Origin: DATAWZ01 sp036266975
Lineage (GTDB): Bacteria; Actinomycetota; Thermoleophilia; Solirubrobacterales; Solirubrobacteraceae
Direction: 5' to 3'
Assembly: GCA_036266975.1 (NCBI GenBank)
Contig: DATAWZ010000147.1
Location: forward strand, 1 to 27,521
DNA: 27,521 bases
The notes under the pieces are model-generated. The model saw only the letters and a list, made by a program, of their open reading frames with translations. It was not told the DNA's origin and ran no database searches. Position numbers and translations under genes: made by a program. Positions 1 to 8,223 of the stretch are shown here, in pieces (positions within the stretch are counted from its first letter, which is position 1; each line of letters starts with the position of its first letter).

Positions 1-793
1 CGCCGGGCCCAGGCGAGCCACGCGTCGAGCGTCTGGACCGCTTCCTGGTAGGAGACCCGGTAGATGTCCCGCAGCTGCTGGGAGATCAGGTCGGCGCGGT
101 AGAGCGGCTTGTTGGTCTGCTGGATCTCGGCGAGCTTGATCGTCTGGCGGTCGGTCAGCTTGCCGGGGTTCTTCCACAGCGCGAACCGGGCGCCCTTGAG
201 CTCCCTGGCGGCGTGCGTGTGTCCTTCTCGGCGCGCCTGGTTCCAGACCTCGCGGCGGATCTCATCCAGCGCGTCGGTGGCGAGCTTGATCACGTGGAAC
301 CGGTCCACGCAGCGGATCGCGTTCGGGCATCGACCCTGGATCGCTGCGGCGATCGATTCGGCCGTGTCGCACGAGATCAGCTCAAGCTGGGCGCAACGTT
401 CTTTGCCGAGCAGATCCAGGAACTGCTCGACCGTCGCCTTCTCGCGGCCGGGGGCGGCCCACCAGCAGCACTGGTCCTCGAACGCCACGGTGCACCTGGC
501 GTGATGGCGGGCCCACGGGACCGCCGCCACGACTACACGATGCTGCTTGCAGCACACGCGCGGCGCATCGGCCTCCAGGAAGGCAAGCGTTGTCCCGAGA
601 TCGAGCGCCCGCCAGCGCCGGCGTCCCTCGCCGGCGTCCTCGCGCGGGCAGCGCCGCCCGCACACGCCACAACGGTGCTTCTCCCGCGAGTGGGGCGAAC
701 CGACACCACGATCGCACCGAGCTCGACGCGGACGTCCTCGACGACCGCCCGCTCGAGCCCGAGCAGCATCTTCCATACGCTTCGCTGGCGCAC
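1..793 (-). pseudogene. ISL3-family transposase remnant, partial at left edge
   Basis: Reading leftward from the ATG at 793, the first ~27 residues (MRQRSVWKMLLGLERAVVED) match the usual ISL3 transposase N-terminus. Near 710 the frame must shift to continue as the Cys-rich zinc-finger segment (EKHRCGVCGRRCPRE) and then the RWRALDLG region. That second frame is open to base 1 and includes VDRFHVIKLATDALDEIR and ARFALWKNPGKLTDRQ, typical of the ISL3 DDE domain. Near 470 the text jumps from VAFEDQ to WWAAPGREKATVEQF. In intact family members roughly 55-60 residues, including the first catalytic Asp region (GIDEISYKRGH), lie between those motifs, so there is an internal deletion. The frameshift plus this deletion make it non-functional. 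The C-terminus lies outside the window. Family assignment is from motif recall. Confidence 0.8.
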
Positions 794-815
794 GCCGCCA
801 CCGCCCTTTTCAACT

Positions 816-843
816 CGGTTCCTGAACTCACAAGCCGGAACCG
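816..843. repeat. 7-bp inverted repeat upstream of the ISL3 remnant
   Basis: CGGTTCC at 816-822 is complementary to GGAACCG at 837-843, with a 14-nt spacer. It sits 23 bp upstream of the transposase start. It may be part of the element's end or a chance stem; no second IS end is recognisable. Confidence 0.3.
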
Positions 844-1038
844 TAAGAGCACGAGGGCGTGCGCACCAGCCGCCCGCTGGTCGGGCGGGCCCCGCCGTCC
901 CGACCTCGCCGCCATCAAGCGCGACCGGACGGCGCTGTCAAGCAGCACCAACCACGCCCACACCGCGAGAACGACTCGCGAACCCCACCCGCCGCCAAGG
1001 CGCTGCTTGCCAGAGACGGCCGGACGCGCTACCCGCGC

Positions 1039-1640
1039 TCAGCCCTCACCTGACCCCCGGAAACAGCACAAGCGCCCGAAATCGCCGGGCTCAAGCAGCT
1101 TGCCCTCCCAGCGGCCTTCGTACAGATCCAGGATCCGGCCGGCCTTCTCAGCGAACTGCGGGTCGCGCGGGAAGATCCAAGAGCGGTAGTCCCACGGACG
1201 GATCGCGTCCTCGTGCAGCCACCGCCAGATCGTGACCGCCGCGATGCTCGCGACGATCCCGCGCTTGACCGCCTCGACCGCCAGCTCAGCGCTCGACCAG
1301 CGCGAGAGCGGCACGCCCTGCTCGGCCGGCAGCGCGCACGCCATCGCCTTGACCTCGGCGACCTGCGCCGGGGGAAAAACGCCGCGGCCTGCCCGACCGC
1401 GGTCTTTCCTCAAGACCCTGGATACCGTCCTGGCAGAACCGTATTCGCCACTGCGACACCGCTTGGCGCGAGCACGCCAGTCGCTGCGCGATCTCGGTAT
1501 TCGAAATCAGCCGCCAGCAGGATCGCCTTCGCTCGCACCACATCCCGGTGCGGGCCCGAGTACGCCGCCGCGCGCCGCTCCAGCGCGTGCCGCTGCTCCT
1601 CACCCAAGGTCACCTGATGCGGGGAGCTCTGCGCCATCAC
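1039..1640 (-). pseudogene. IS630-family transposase remnant, frameshifted and truncated
   Basis: Three frames on the minus strand join into one IS630 N-terminal half. The first is MAQSSPHQVTLGEEQR to LLAADF (start 1637/1640), the second is SNTEIAQRLACSRQAVSQWR to RSGRPR (helix-turn-helix), and the third is GRGVFPPAQVAEVKAMAC through VTIWRWLHEDAIRPWDYRSW to EGRWEGKLLEPGDF. At least two 1-nt shifts, near 1505 and 1400, are needed to connect them. Immediately after GDF, where the family normally enters the first catalytic Asp (DEKTSIQ), the sequence diverges and stops at 1039. The entire DDE catalytic domain is therefore missing. A single programmed frameshift is known in some IS630 elements, but two shifts plus truncation argue for a dead copy. 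Confidence 0.75.
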
Positions 1641-1714
1641 CGCCAGGATTCGCCAGCCGAGTTATGACTCCTTCAAACTCGCCGCGTACTTCGGAAGACG
1701 ACCACTTAGCTCGT

Positions 1715-1739
1715 GGAGGTTCGAGTCCTCTCGGGCGCA
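1715..1739 (+). other. 3'-terminal fragment of a tRNA (candidate attachment-site remnant)
   Basis: GGAGG-TTCGAGT-CCTCT forms a canonical 5-bp T stem with a 7-nt T loop, followed by the seven acceptor bases CGGGCGC and an A discriminator. The matching 5' acceptor strand GCGCCCG, and any D or anticodon arm, are absent upstream, so only the last ~25 nt of a tRNA are present. The acceptor and T-arm sequence resembles bacterial tRNA-Arg(ACG); this identity is an inference. A strong terminator follows directly. A bare tRNA 3' end beside dead transposases is what integrases that use tRNA genes as attB leave at one end of an island. Confidence 0.6.
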
Positions 1740-1748
1740 TGAAAGAAA

Positions 1749-1770
1749 CCCCCCGCTCAGGCGGGGGTCT
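1749..1770 (+). terminator. intrinsic terminator after the tRNA fragment
   Basis: A perfect 7-bp GC stem (CCCCCGC at 1750-1756, GCGGGGG at 1761-1767) with a TCAG tetraloop is preceded by an A-rich stretch and followed by TCTCTT. It sits 10 nt after the tRNA discriminator, as expected for a tRNA transcript terminator. On the minus strand the A-rich flank becomes a T run, so it could act in both directions. Confidence 0.65.
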
Positions 1771-2145
1771 CTTGCTGGGAGGTCCGTTGGCGGGATACCG
1801 CCGGGCGGCAGTGCTCGCGCCAGTTTCAAGCGACGACGCGGCGCGCGAGTTCGCCCGGCGCGCTGCACGACCACCAGCCCTCTGAGCGCACGCGCAAGCC
1901 GTTTGCAACCGCGACCGTCTCGAGTCACGGGGTCTGCGAGTGTATTGATCCGTCGGCAGCCGGGTGTTGTGAACTCGGCCTCGCGTGCGGCAGCCGAATG
2001 TCGGCGGACTCTACGGGACCGAGACGTGTTCCGGGCGCTGACGGTCGTCCGCGAACCGGTGACGGCATGGTCGGGTCGGCGGTCGAGTGCTGCGGCAACG
2101 GCGATGGTCGCCCGGGTCGTCCGCGGCGCGCGCAAGGATGCGCGG

Positions 2146-5100
2146 GTGATCGCCTTGCACGGAATTTGGCCGCGGGGCTCGTGGCTATGGGTCTGGGGCG
2201 AGGATGCCTCGCTACCGGTGCGGGCAGCAGTGCGGCGCGACCGTCGGGTGAAGCGGCCTCGCGCCCGGCCGCATCCGTTCGCATGCCCGCTGGAGGGCCT
2301 GCGTTCGGTGCTCGACGATTCTGGGCTCGCGGGCGCCGGCGAAGCGCAGGAGCGAGCCCTCGGGCTGATGCTGCCCTCGAGTCCGTACGGTCCGCAGGCC
2401 TCGCCGCAGCTGCTGCGCTCTGAGGGCGCGGCAGCAGATCGCCGCGCCTTGGACCTCATCCCGTGGGAGATACCCGCGTTGGGGCTGGACGTGGATGCGG
2501 CGCTGGACCTGCTGCTGGGCCTGACGGCGTCCGCGCCGCGGGGCGTTGCGGTCGGGGACTCGCTGCGGTTCCTGGCCGAGGCGGGCAAGCTCGCCCTGGA
2601 GTTGCTCGCGCGGGGACGTGTGCTGCCCGCTCTGGTCCGCGAAGATGACGCGTGGGTCGCACGTTGGCAGCCGCTCACCGATGAGGCGCAGGACGCCGAG
2701 CGGGTGGCGCTGCTCGCGCACGCGATGCCGGCGCTGCTGCGAGCCGATACGCGGCTCGAGCCGAGCCACGGCACCGCGGCGCAGGAGGTGCTCACCGACC
2801 TGTTGGGCGTCGTGGTGGATAGCTGTGCCAGGCGATTTCTGGCCGCTGGCGTCGGTCCGCATCAGCGCATGTGTCACCCGCCGCGCGCCGGCGCGTTGGC
2901 GGAGGCGTGGATCGCAGCGCTGAGTGGCCCTGATCCGCTCGTGGTCGGGGACAGTCGCGAGCTCGCCGCGTTGGCCGAGCGGCTGGAGCAGTGGCGACTC
3001 GAGCGCGAGCAGTATGCCGCGCAGCGGATGTTCCGCACATGCTTTCGCCTCTCGCTCGCCAACGAGTGCGCCGCTCCCGTGTCTCTCGGGCGCGATGCGC
3101 CGGCGATTGAAGAGGCGCGGCAGGACGCCGCCGATCGCGACCCAGGGGTTCAGGCCGGTTGGCGAGTGGAGATCCTGTTGCAGGCCAAGGACGACCCGAC
3201 CGTGCTGGTGCCCGCGGCCGAGGTGTGGCGCTCGAACGGCAACGGTCTGCGGCTACTCGGGCATCGCCTGGAGCATCCACAGGAGCGCCTGCTCGGTGGC
3301 CTGGGCCACGCGCTGCGGTTGTGGCCCGGGCTCGAGCCGGCGTTGCGCGAGGCCGCGCCGGTCGAGGTGGCGCTCACGACCGAGTCGGCGTACCGGTTCG
3401 TTCGCGATGCGGTCCCCGCGTTGGAGGCCGGCGGGTTCGCGGTACTGGCGCCGACGCTGCTGAGCTCCCGGCTGAAGATCCAACTCAAGGCCCGGCCGAA
3501 GGACGGGAAGGAATGGGAGCAGGGCAGCAACCTGTTCGGCATCGACGGGCTGTGCGACTACGAGTGGCAGATCGCGGTTGGCGAGGTGAGGCTGACGGCG
3601 ACGGAACTGCGCGAGCTCGCCGCGCTGAAGCTGCCGCTGGTGCGGGCGCGCGGGCAGTGGATCGTGCTGCGCCCGGAGGACATCGAGACGGCACTCGCGT
3701 TCTTCGAGCAGACGCCCGAGCGCGGTGAGGCCTCGGCGGGCGAGCTCGTTCGCGCCGGGCTGGGACTCGATCGTGCCGCCAGCGGGCTGGAGGTCGCGGA
3801 AATCGAAGCGCACGGGTGGCTGAAGGAACTCCTGGGCGACAGCGGCGAGCGCAAGCTGAACGCGATCGGCACGCCGGCAGCGCTCGCGGGCGAGTTGCGT
3901 CCCTACCAGGAGCGCGGCCTGGCGTGGTTGGCGTTCCTGTCCAGCCTGGGGCTCGGTGCCTGCCTGGCCGACGACATGGGGCTGGGCAAGACCGTGCAGA
4001 TGCTCGCGTTGCTGCTCGCAGAGCGCGAGCCCCCGTCGAGCGCTCGCCGGAAGATCGGCCCCACGCTGCTGGTGTGCCCAATGTCGGTGCTCGGCAACTG
4101 GCAGCGCGAGGCCGAGCGCTTCGCGCCGAGCCTGCGAACGCATGTGCATCACGGCCGCGAGCGGCTCGCCGGACGGGCGCTCGTGCGCGCGGCGCGCGCG
4201 AGCGATCTGGTGCTCACGACCTACGCGATTGCGGCGCGCGACCGCGAGCTGCTCGCGAAGATCAAGTGGGAGCGCGTCACGCTGGACGAGGCGCAGAACA
4301 TCAAGACGAGCACGGCCAAACAGACCAAGGCAATCCGGGGACTTCCTGCCCGGCATCGCGTCGCGCTGACCGGCACGCCGGTCGAGAATCGCCTGGTCGA
4401 GCTCCACTCGATCATGGACTTCCTGAATCCCGGGCTGCTCGGCCCGGAGAAGCGCTTCCGCGAGGAGTTCGCCAAGCCGATCGAACGCTGGCGTGATCCG
4501 CGGGCCACGCAGCGGCTGCGACGGGCCACCGAGCCGTTCATCCTGCGCCGCCTGAAGACGGACCGGTCGATCATCAGCGATCTGCCGGAGAAGATCGAGA
4601 TGCGCGTGGACTGCCACCTCACGCGCGAGCAGGCGACGCTCTACCAGGCGGTGGTGGATGAGATGCTCGAGGAGGCCGCGGTAGCCACGGGCATCGAGCG
4701 TCAGGGGATCATCCTGGGGGCGCTGATGAAGCTCAAGCAGGTGTGCAACCATCCGGCGCACCTGCTCAAGGACCAGTCGGCGCTGGAGGGTCGCTCGGGC
4801 AAGCTGGAGCGGCTCGAGGAGATCCTGCGGGAAGCGCTCGCCGAGAGCGACCGGGCGCTGGTGTTCACCCAGTTCGCGCAGTTCGGACACGCGCTGCGCG
4901 GCCATCTGCAGGCGCGTCTGGGCCGTGAGGTGCTCTTCCTGCACGGCGCCACCAGCAGGCAGGCACGCGACGAGATGGTCGCCCGCTTCCAGAGTCCGAC
5001 CGGGCCGGCGGTGTTCGTGCTCTCGCTGAAGGCGGGCGGCACCGGGCTGAACCTCACCGCGGCCAGCCACGTGATCCATTTCGATCGCTGGTGGAACCCG

Positions 5101-5337
5101 GCGGTCGAGGACCAGGCCACCGATCGGGCGTTTCGCATCGGTCAGCACAAGAACGTCCAGGTTCGCAAGCTGACCTGCGTGGGAACGCTGGAGGAGCGCA
5201 TCGATCGGCTGATCGCCCAGAAGAAGGACCTCGCCGAACGGATCGTCGGCAGCGGCGAGACCTGGCTGACCGAGCTGGACACCGCGCAGCTGCGCGAGCT
5301 GGTCACGCTGTCCACCGATGCGGTGGCGGTGCACTGA
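2146..5337 (+). CDS. SNF2-family DEAD/DEAH-box helicase
   Basis: A SNF2-type dsDNA translocase of the HepA/RapA-like group, ~1063 residues from the GTG at 2146. This start is preferred because AAGGA lies 8 nt upstream and the protein begins VIALHGIW, the usual start of the family. The frame is open to a TTG at 1903, and ATG 2104 is possible. The N-terminal half matches the layout of the SNF2-associated region (DUF3670-like). The ATPase core follows, with motif I DDMGLGKT (609-616), DEAQ (714-717), TGTPVEN (742-748), GGTGLNL around 964-970 and motif VI ending in DRAFRIGQ (993-1000). All motor motifs are intact. The stop overlaps the start of the SWIM-finger gene (TGATG), so the two are translationally coupled. 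A role in chromosome or nucleoprotein remodelling is likely; the actual substrate is unknown. Confidence 0.93.
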   Translation: MIALHGIWPRGSWLWVWGEDASLPVRAAVRRDRRVKRPRARPHPFACPLEGLRSVLDDSGLAGAGEAQERALGLMLPSSPYGPQASPQLLRSEGAAADRRALDLIPWEIPALGLDVDAALDLLLGLTASAPRGVAVGDSLRFLAEAGKLALELLARGRVLPALVREDDAWVARWQPLTDEAQDAERVALLAHAMPALLRADTRLEPSHGTAAQEVLTDLLGVVVDSCARRFLAAGVGPHQRMCHPPRAGALAEAWIAALSGPDPLVVGDSRELAALAERLEQWRLEREQYAAQRMFRTCFRLSLANECAAPVSLGRDAPAIEEARQDAADRDPGVQAGWRVEILLQAKDDPTVLVPAAEVWRSNGNGLRLLGHRLEHPQERLLGGLGHALRLWPGLEPALREAAPVEVALTTESAYRFVRDAVPALEAGGFAVLAPTLLSSRLKIQLKARPKDGKEWEQGSNLFGIDGLCDYEWQIAVGEVRLTATELRELAALKLPLVRARGQWIVLRPEDIETALAFFEQTPERGEASAGELVRAGLGLDRAASGLEVAEIEAHGWLKELLGDSGERKLNAIGTPAALAGELRPYQERGLAWLAFLSSLGLGACLADDMGLGKTVQMLALLLAEREPPSSARRKIGPTLLVCPMSVLGNWQREAERFAPSLRTHVHHGRERLAGRALVRAARASDLVLTTYAIAARDRELLAKIKWERVTLDEAQNIKTSTAKQTKAIRGLPARHRVALTGTPVENRLVELHSIMDFLNPGLLGPEKRFREEFAKPIERWRDPRATQRLRRATEPFILRRLKTDRSIISDLPEKIEMRVDCHLTREQATLYQAVVDEMLEEAAVATGIERQGIILGALMKLKQVCNHPAHLLKDQSALEGRSGKLERLEEILREALAESDRALVFTQFAQFGHALRGHLQARLGREVLFLHGATSRQARDEMVARFQSPTGPAVFVLSLKAGGTGLNLTAASHVIHFDRWWNPAVEDQATDRAFRIGQHKNVQVRKLTCVGTLEERIDRLIAQKKDLAERIVGSGETWLTELDTAQLRELVTLSTDAVAVH

Positions 5338-6215
5338 TGGACCGGTTCGGTGAGCGGGAGTACTTCGAGTACACCCGGCCGCTCCCGGTCGAGGGTGGCA
5401 TCACCGCGCGCAGCCGGCGCGGGTCGATCGGCGAGACCTGGTGGTCGCAACGGTTCATCGAGTTGCTGGAGTCCTTCGGCGTCGGCAGCCGCCTCGAGCG
5501 CGGCCGGCGTTACGCGCGCGCCGGCCAGGTCGTAGAGCTCGACGTCGAGGCAGGCATCGTGCTCGCCAAGGTGCAGGGCTCGCGTTACACCCCCTACAAG
5601 GTCCGGATCCGCACGAAGGTCCTATCCGACACGCAGTGGCGGCGCGCCGAGAAGGCCATGGCCGGCCAGGCGCTTCCGCTCGCCGAGCTGCTCGCTGGCG
5701 AGATGCCCCGCGACATCGAGGACGTGTTCGCCGCCTGCAAGCTCACGCTCTTCCCACGCAGCAACGCCGACCTGAAGGCTACGTGCAGCTGCCCGGACGC
5801 GATGAACCCGTGCAAGCACATCGCCGCCGTCTACTACCTCCTCGCCGAGCATTTCGACGAGCATCCGTTTCTGATCTTCGCCTGGCGCGGACGCACCCAA
5901 CAGGAACTGCTCGACACCCTGCGCGCACGGCGACGCCGGGCGAGCCCCGAGCGCCCCCATCCGGCGCCCAGCGCTGCGCCCGCGCCCACCGCGGCTGAGC
6001 CGGCGGCGCTGCCCGCCGGGCTCGAGGGCTTCTGGCAGGCCGGGCCCGGGCTCGCCGATCTGTGGGTCAGCCCCCTCGCAAGCGAGATGCCCGACCTGCT
6101 GCTGCGCGAGCTCGGCCCCGCACCCATCGAATGCGACGGTGTCAACCTATCCGAGCTACTCACCCCGGCGTACACGGTGCTCGCACAGGCCGCCGAGCGC
6201 CGCGCGCTGCGCTGA
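5337..6215 (+). CDS. SWIM zinc-finger protein
   Basis: 292 residues from an ATG that overlaps the helicase stop by one base. The SWIM signature C-x-C-xn-C-x-H is seen as C150, C152, C159 and H161 (CSCPDAMNPCKH). The N-terminal ~120 residues contain the ETWWSQRFIELLESFG and RYARAGQVVELDVEAG segments typical of SWIM proteins paired with SNF2 helicases. Residues ~210-245 form a Pro/Ala-rich linker before a conserved-looking C-terminal block. SWIM fingers bind DNA or protein. The 1-nt overlap with the helicase gene suggests the two products act together, probably as a complex. Well-supported as a family; the cellular process is not known. Confidence 0.92.
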   Translation: MDRFGEREYFEYTRPLPVEGGITARSRRGSIGETWWSQRFIELLESFGVGSRLERGRRYARAGQVVELDVEAGIVLAKVQGSRYTPYKVRIRTKVLSDTQWRRAEKAMAGQALPLAELLAGEMPRDIEDVFAACKLTLFPRSNADLKATCSCPDAMNPCKHIAAVYYLLAEHFDEHPFLIFAWRGRTQQELLDTLRARRRRASPERPHPAPSAAPAPTAAEPAALPAGLEGFWQAGPGLADLWVSPLASEMPDLLLRELGPAPIECDGVNLSELLTPAYTVLAQAAERRALR

Positions 6216-6818
6216 CGCACCCACGGCCGGGTCCACGCGGACCGCCGCTCCTGGCCATTCTCGCCCCCTCCGCCTTCTCGCCCATCGCCGCTCCCCTTGT
6301 CGCACCGCCACCCCCTCCCGCCGCCCGACACCACCACCCCCTCTCGGTCCCTCCTCCCAGCCTGTGTTGCGCGCCGCGTCGACTCGGTATCCGCGCCAGT
6401 CACGGCTAGCACGAGCCGACGGGCGAACGACCAAACGTCCAACGGCGCAACGGTCCCCTCGAACCATTACGAGGAGGCGTCGAACTGCACGCCAGTCACA
6501 CCTGCACTGGCGGAGAGCGCGCCGTGCAGCGTCTCGCTCAGCGCGAAAGCAGCGAACCGGTGGCGCCGCGGGCGGTATCAGGGCCCGCCCCTGCCCGAGG
6601 CGCCGACTGTCGGCCGACTCCTGGTCGCCGCGCGTCGTGCGACCATCGGCGCCTGGACCTACCCGGGGCAGACACGCCCTCATGACCCACACCGAGCGGA
6701 TGAAGACGCGCCTCGGCGAGTGCCCCGAGCCGACGCCCGCACGCCGCTGCGCGCGGGACGGAGCGGCGTACTCAGGTGGCCTGAACACGGGCTGCGAGTA
6801 CTCCGGTAGGGTCGCGTG
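6216..6818. other. 600-bp non-coding stretch with a C-rich tract
   Basis: No gene is supported on either strand; the open frames here lack family features and run into neighbouring genes. From about 6240 to 6365 the plus strand is strongly C/pyrimidine-rich, with many CCCC and CCCTCC runs, so the minus strand is G-rich. A small stem (CCTCG 6457-6461 / CGAGG 6470-6474) lies further on. Promoter elements for the downstream LuxR gene must be in the last part, but none is distinct. Confidence 0.5.
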
Positions 6819-7973
6819 ATGGAGGCGTCCGCCGCACCTCGAAGCGAGCGAGGCGGGGTCGATGAGCGCATCAGTCGGGCGCTGGCCGGCGAAGCCGTGC
6901 CGTCGAGCGGAAAGCCGCTGGCCGACCTGCGCGAGGCGGTGGAGGAGGCCCTCTCGGTCGCGGAGGATGAGATCGCCGACCTCGCTGCCGAGTCGCATGA
7001 GCGTTTGGCCGAGCGCTGCCGCTGGCTGGTCCAGCTGCACGACCTGCGCGACGAGCTGATCGAGCGGCACGTGCAGCGCCGTCTTGCCACCTTCGGCCGG
7101 GTGCACGAAACGCTGACTCGGCTGCGCGGTGGCGGCGACGTGGACGCGATCGTGCGCAGCGCGCCTGCGGCGGCGTGCGAGGCCTGTGGATTCGACCGGT
7201 CGGCCATCTACCGCGTACGCGGCGGGGACATGCTCGCGGAGGCGATCCACGTGGCCGGCGATCCGGAGACCGCGCGCGAGTTCCTGGAGTGGAGCCGCTC
7301 CAACCCCGCGCCGCTGCAGGAGCAGATCCTGGAGTCCGAGATGGTCCGCCGACGCCGGCCGATCCTCGTCCACGACGCGCTGCACCACCCCAGCACGTGG
7401 AAGCCGATCGTCGAGCACTACATGACCTACGCCTACGTCACCGCGCCGATCATGCCCGAGGGCCGGGTGATCGGGTTCATCCACGGCGACAGGGCCTTCC
7501 AGAATCCCAAGGACCCCGCTGGCGTGCACGAGTTCGACCGCGACGTTCTGTGGGCCTTCGCCGAGGGGCTTGGATATGCGATCGAGCGCGCCCAGCTGGT
7601 GGAGCGGCTGCATCGTCAGGGAGATCAGGTCAAGCGCCTGATGGCGCAGACCGACGCGGTGGTCTGCGAGGTCCTGGAGACGAAGGTCGAGCTGGTGACC
7701 GGCGCCTATGAGGGCAGCACGGCCACTTGGACAGCGACTGCGATCTTCGGCGGACCGGACTCAGAGCTCGAGCGCCGGCTCAGTCGCCGGGAACTCGAGG
7801 TGCTCGCGCTCTTGGCCGGCGGATCCACCAACGCGCAAATCGCCGCCAAGCTCTTTGTCACCGAGGGGACGGCCAAGGCACACGTTGGCCACATCCTGCG
7901 AAAGCTCGGCGCGGGCAACCGCGTTGAAGCCGCCTCGCTCTACCTTCGTGCGCGCGACAAGGCATCGTCGTGA
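6819..7973 (+). CDS. GAF-domain LuxR-family transcriptional regulator
   Basis: 384 residues from ATG 6819; a GTG directly upstream at 6816 is an alternative. Residues ~35-95 are strongly charged and helical, a likely coiled coil (EAVEEALSVAEDEIADLAAE). A GAF-like sensor follows (~95-265; CEACGFDRSAIYRVRGGDML, YVTAPIMPEGRVIGFIHGD). The C-terminal ~60 residues are a LuxR/FixJ helix-turn-helix (LSRRELEVLALLAGGSTNAQ, FVTEGTAKAHVGHILRKLG). There is no receiver domain, so control is probably by a ligand or dimer change at the GAF domain. It lies 250 bp upstream of, and in the same direction as, a flavoprotein gene. The 9-bp inverted repeat in that gap is a plausible binding site, so the flavoprotein is the obvious candidate target. 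Confidence 0.9.
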   Translation: MEASAAPRSERGGVDERISRALAGEAVPSSGKPLADLREAVEEALSVAEDEIADLAAESHERLAERCRWLVQLHDLRDELIERHVQRRLATFGRVHETLTRLRGGGDVDAIVRSAPAAACEACGFDRSAIYRVRGGDMLAEAIHVAGDPETAREFLEWSRSNPAPLQEQILESEMVRRRRPILVHDALHHPSTWKPIVEHYMTYAYVTAPIMPEGRVIGFIHGDRAFQNPKDPAGVHEFDRDVLWAFAEGLGYAIERAQLVERLHRQGDQVKRLMAQTDAVVCEVLETKVELVTGAYEGSTATWTATAIFGGPDSELERRLSRRELEVLALLAGGSTNAQIAAKLFVTEGTAKAHVGHILRKLGAGNRVEAASLYLRARDKASS

Positions 7974-8099
7974 GGCCGCGGCCCGGATTTTTGCCGCTGA
8001 TCGACCGCAATCGGGACCCGTCAGGATCTCGGTCCGCTCGCCGATGAGGCAACACGGCAAGAGGGTGATTCAGACGAGCCCGCACAATGCGACCGTTGA

Positions 8100-8129
8100 C
8101 CAAAGGTCGACCGGGTTCGAGACCTTTGG
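8100..8129. promoter_or_regulatory. 9-12-9 inverted repeat, candidate operator
   Basis: CCAAAGGTC (8100-8108) is perfectly complementary to GACCTTTGG (8121-8129), separated by 12 nt. It lies 94 nt before the flavoprotein start and 126 nt after the LuxR gene. No T run follows, so a terminator is less likely than an operator. The LuxR-family protein encoded just upstream is the natural candidate ligand. Confidence 0.5.
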
Positions 8130-8223
8130 GCAATAGCCCCCAGACCCGCCAGCACCTAACGTACTCATCGGCTGACGAGAACGAACGGCAGCTATCGCAA
8201 CACGACCGGAGAGGGATGGACAC

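Noticed and set aside
1662..2795. 377-residue minus-strand frame over the tRNA fragment and terminator
   Set aside because: It reads through the tRNA 3' end and hairpin and is Ser/Arg/Ala-rich; this is a common artefact beside tRNA genes.
3253..5334. 693-residue open frame opposite the SNF2 helicase
   Set aside because: It is the antisense shadow of a well-supported helicase; the text is His/Gln/Arg/Leu-rich with no domain.
6297..6809. 170-residue plus-strand frame in the 600-bp gap
   Set aside because: Composition follows the C-rich tract, there is no ribosome-binding site and no recognisable motif.
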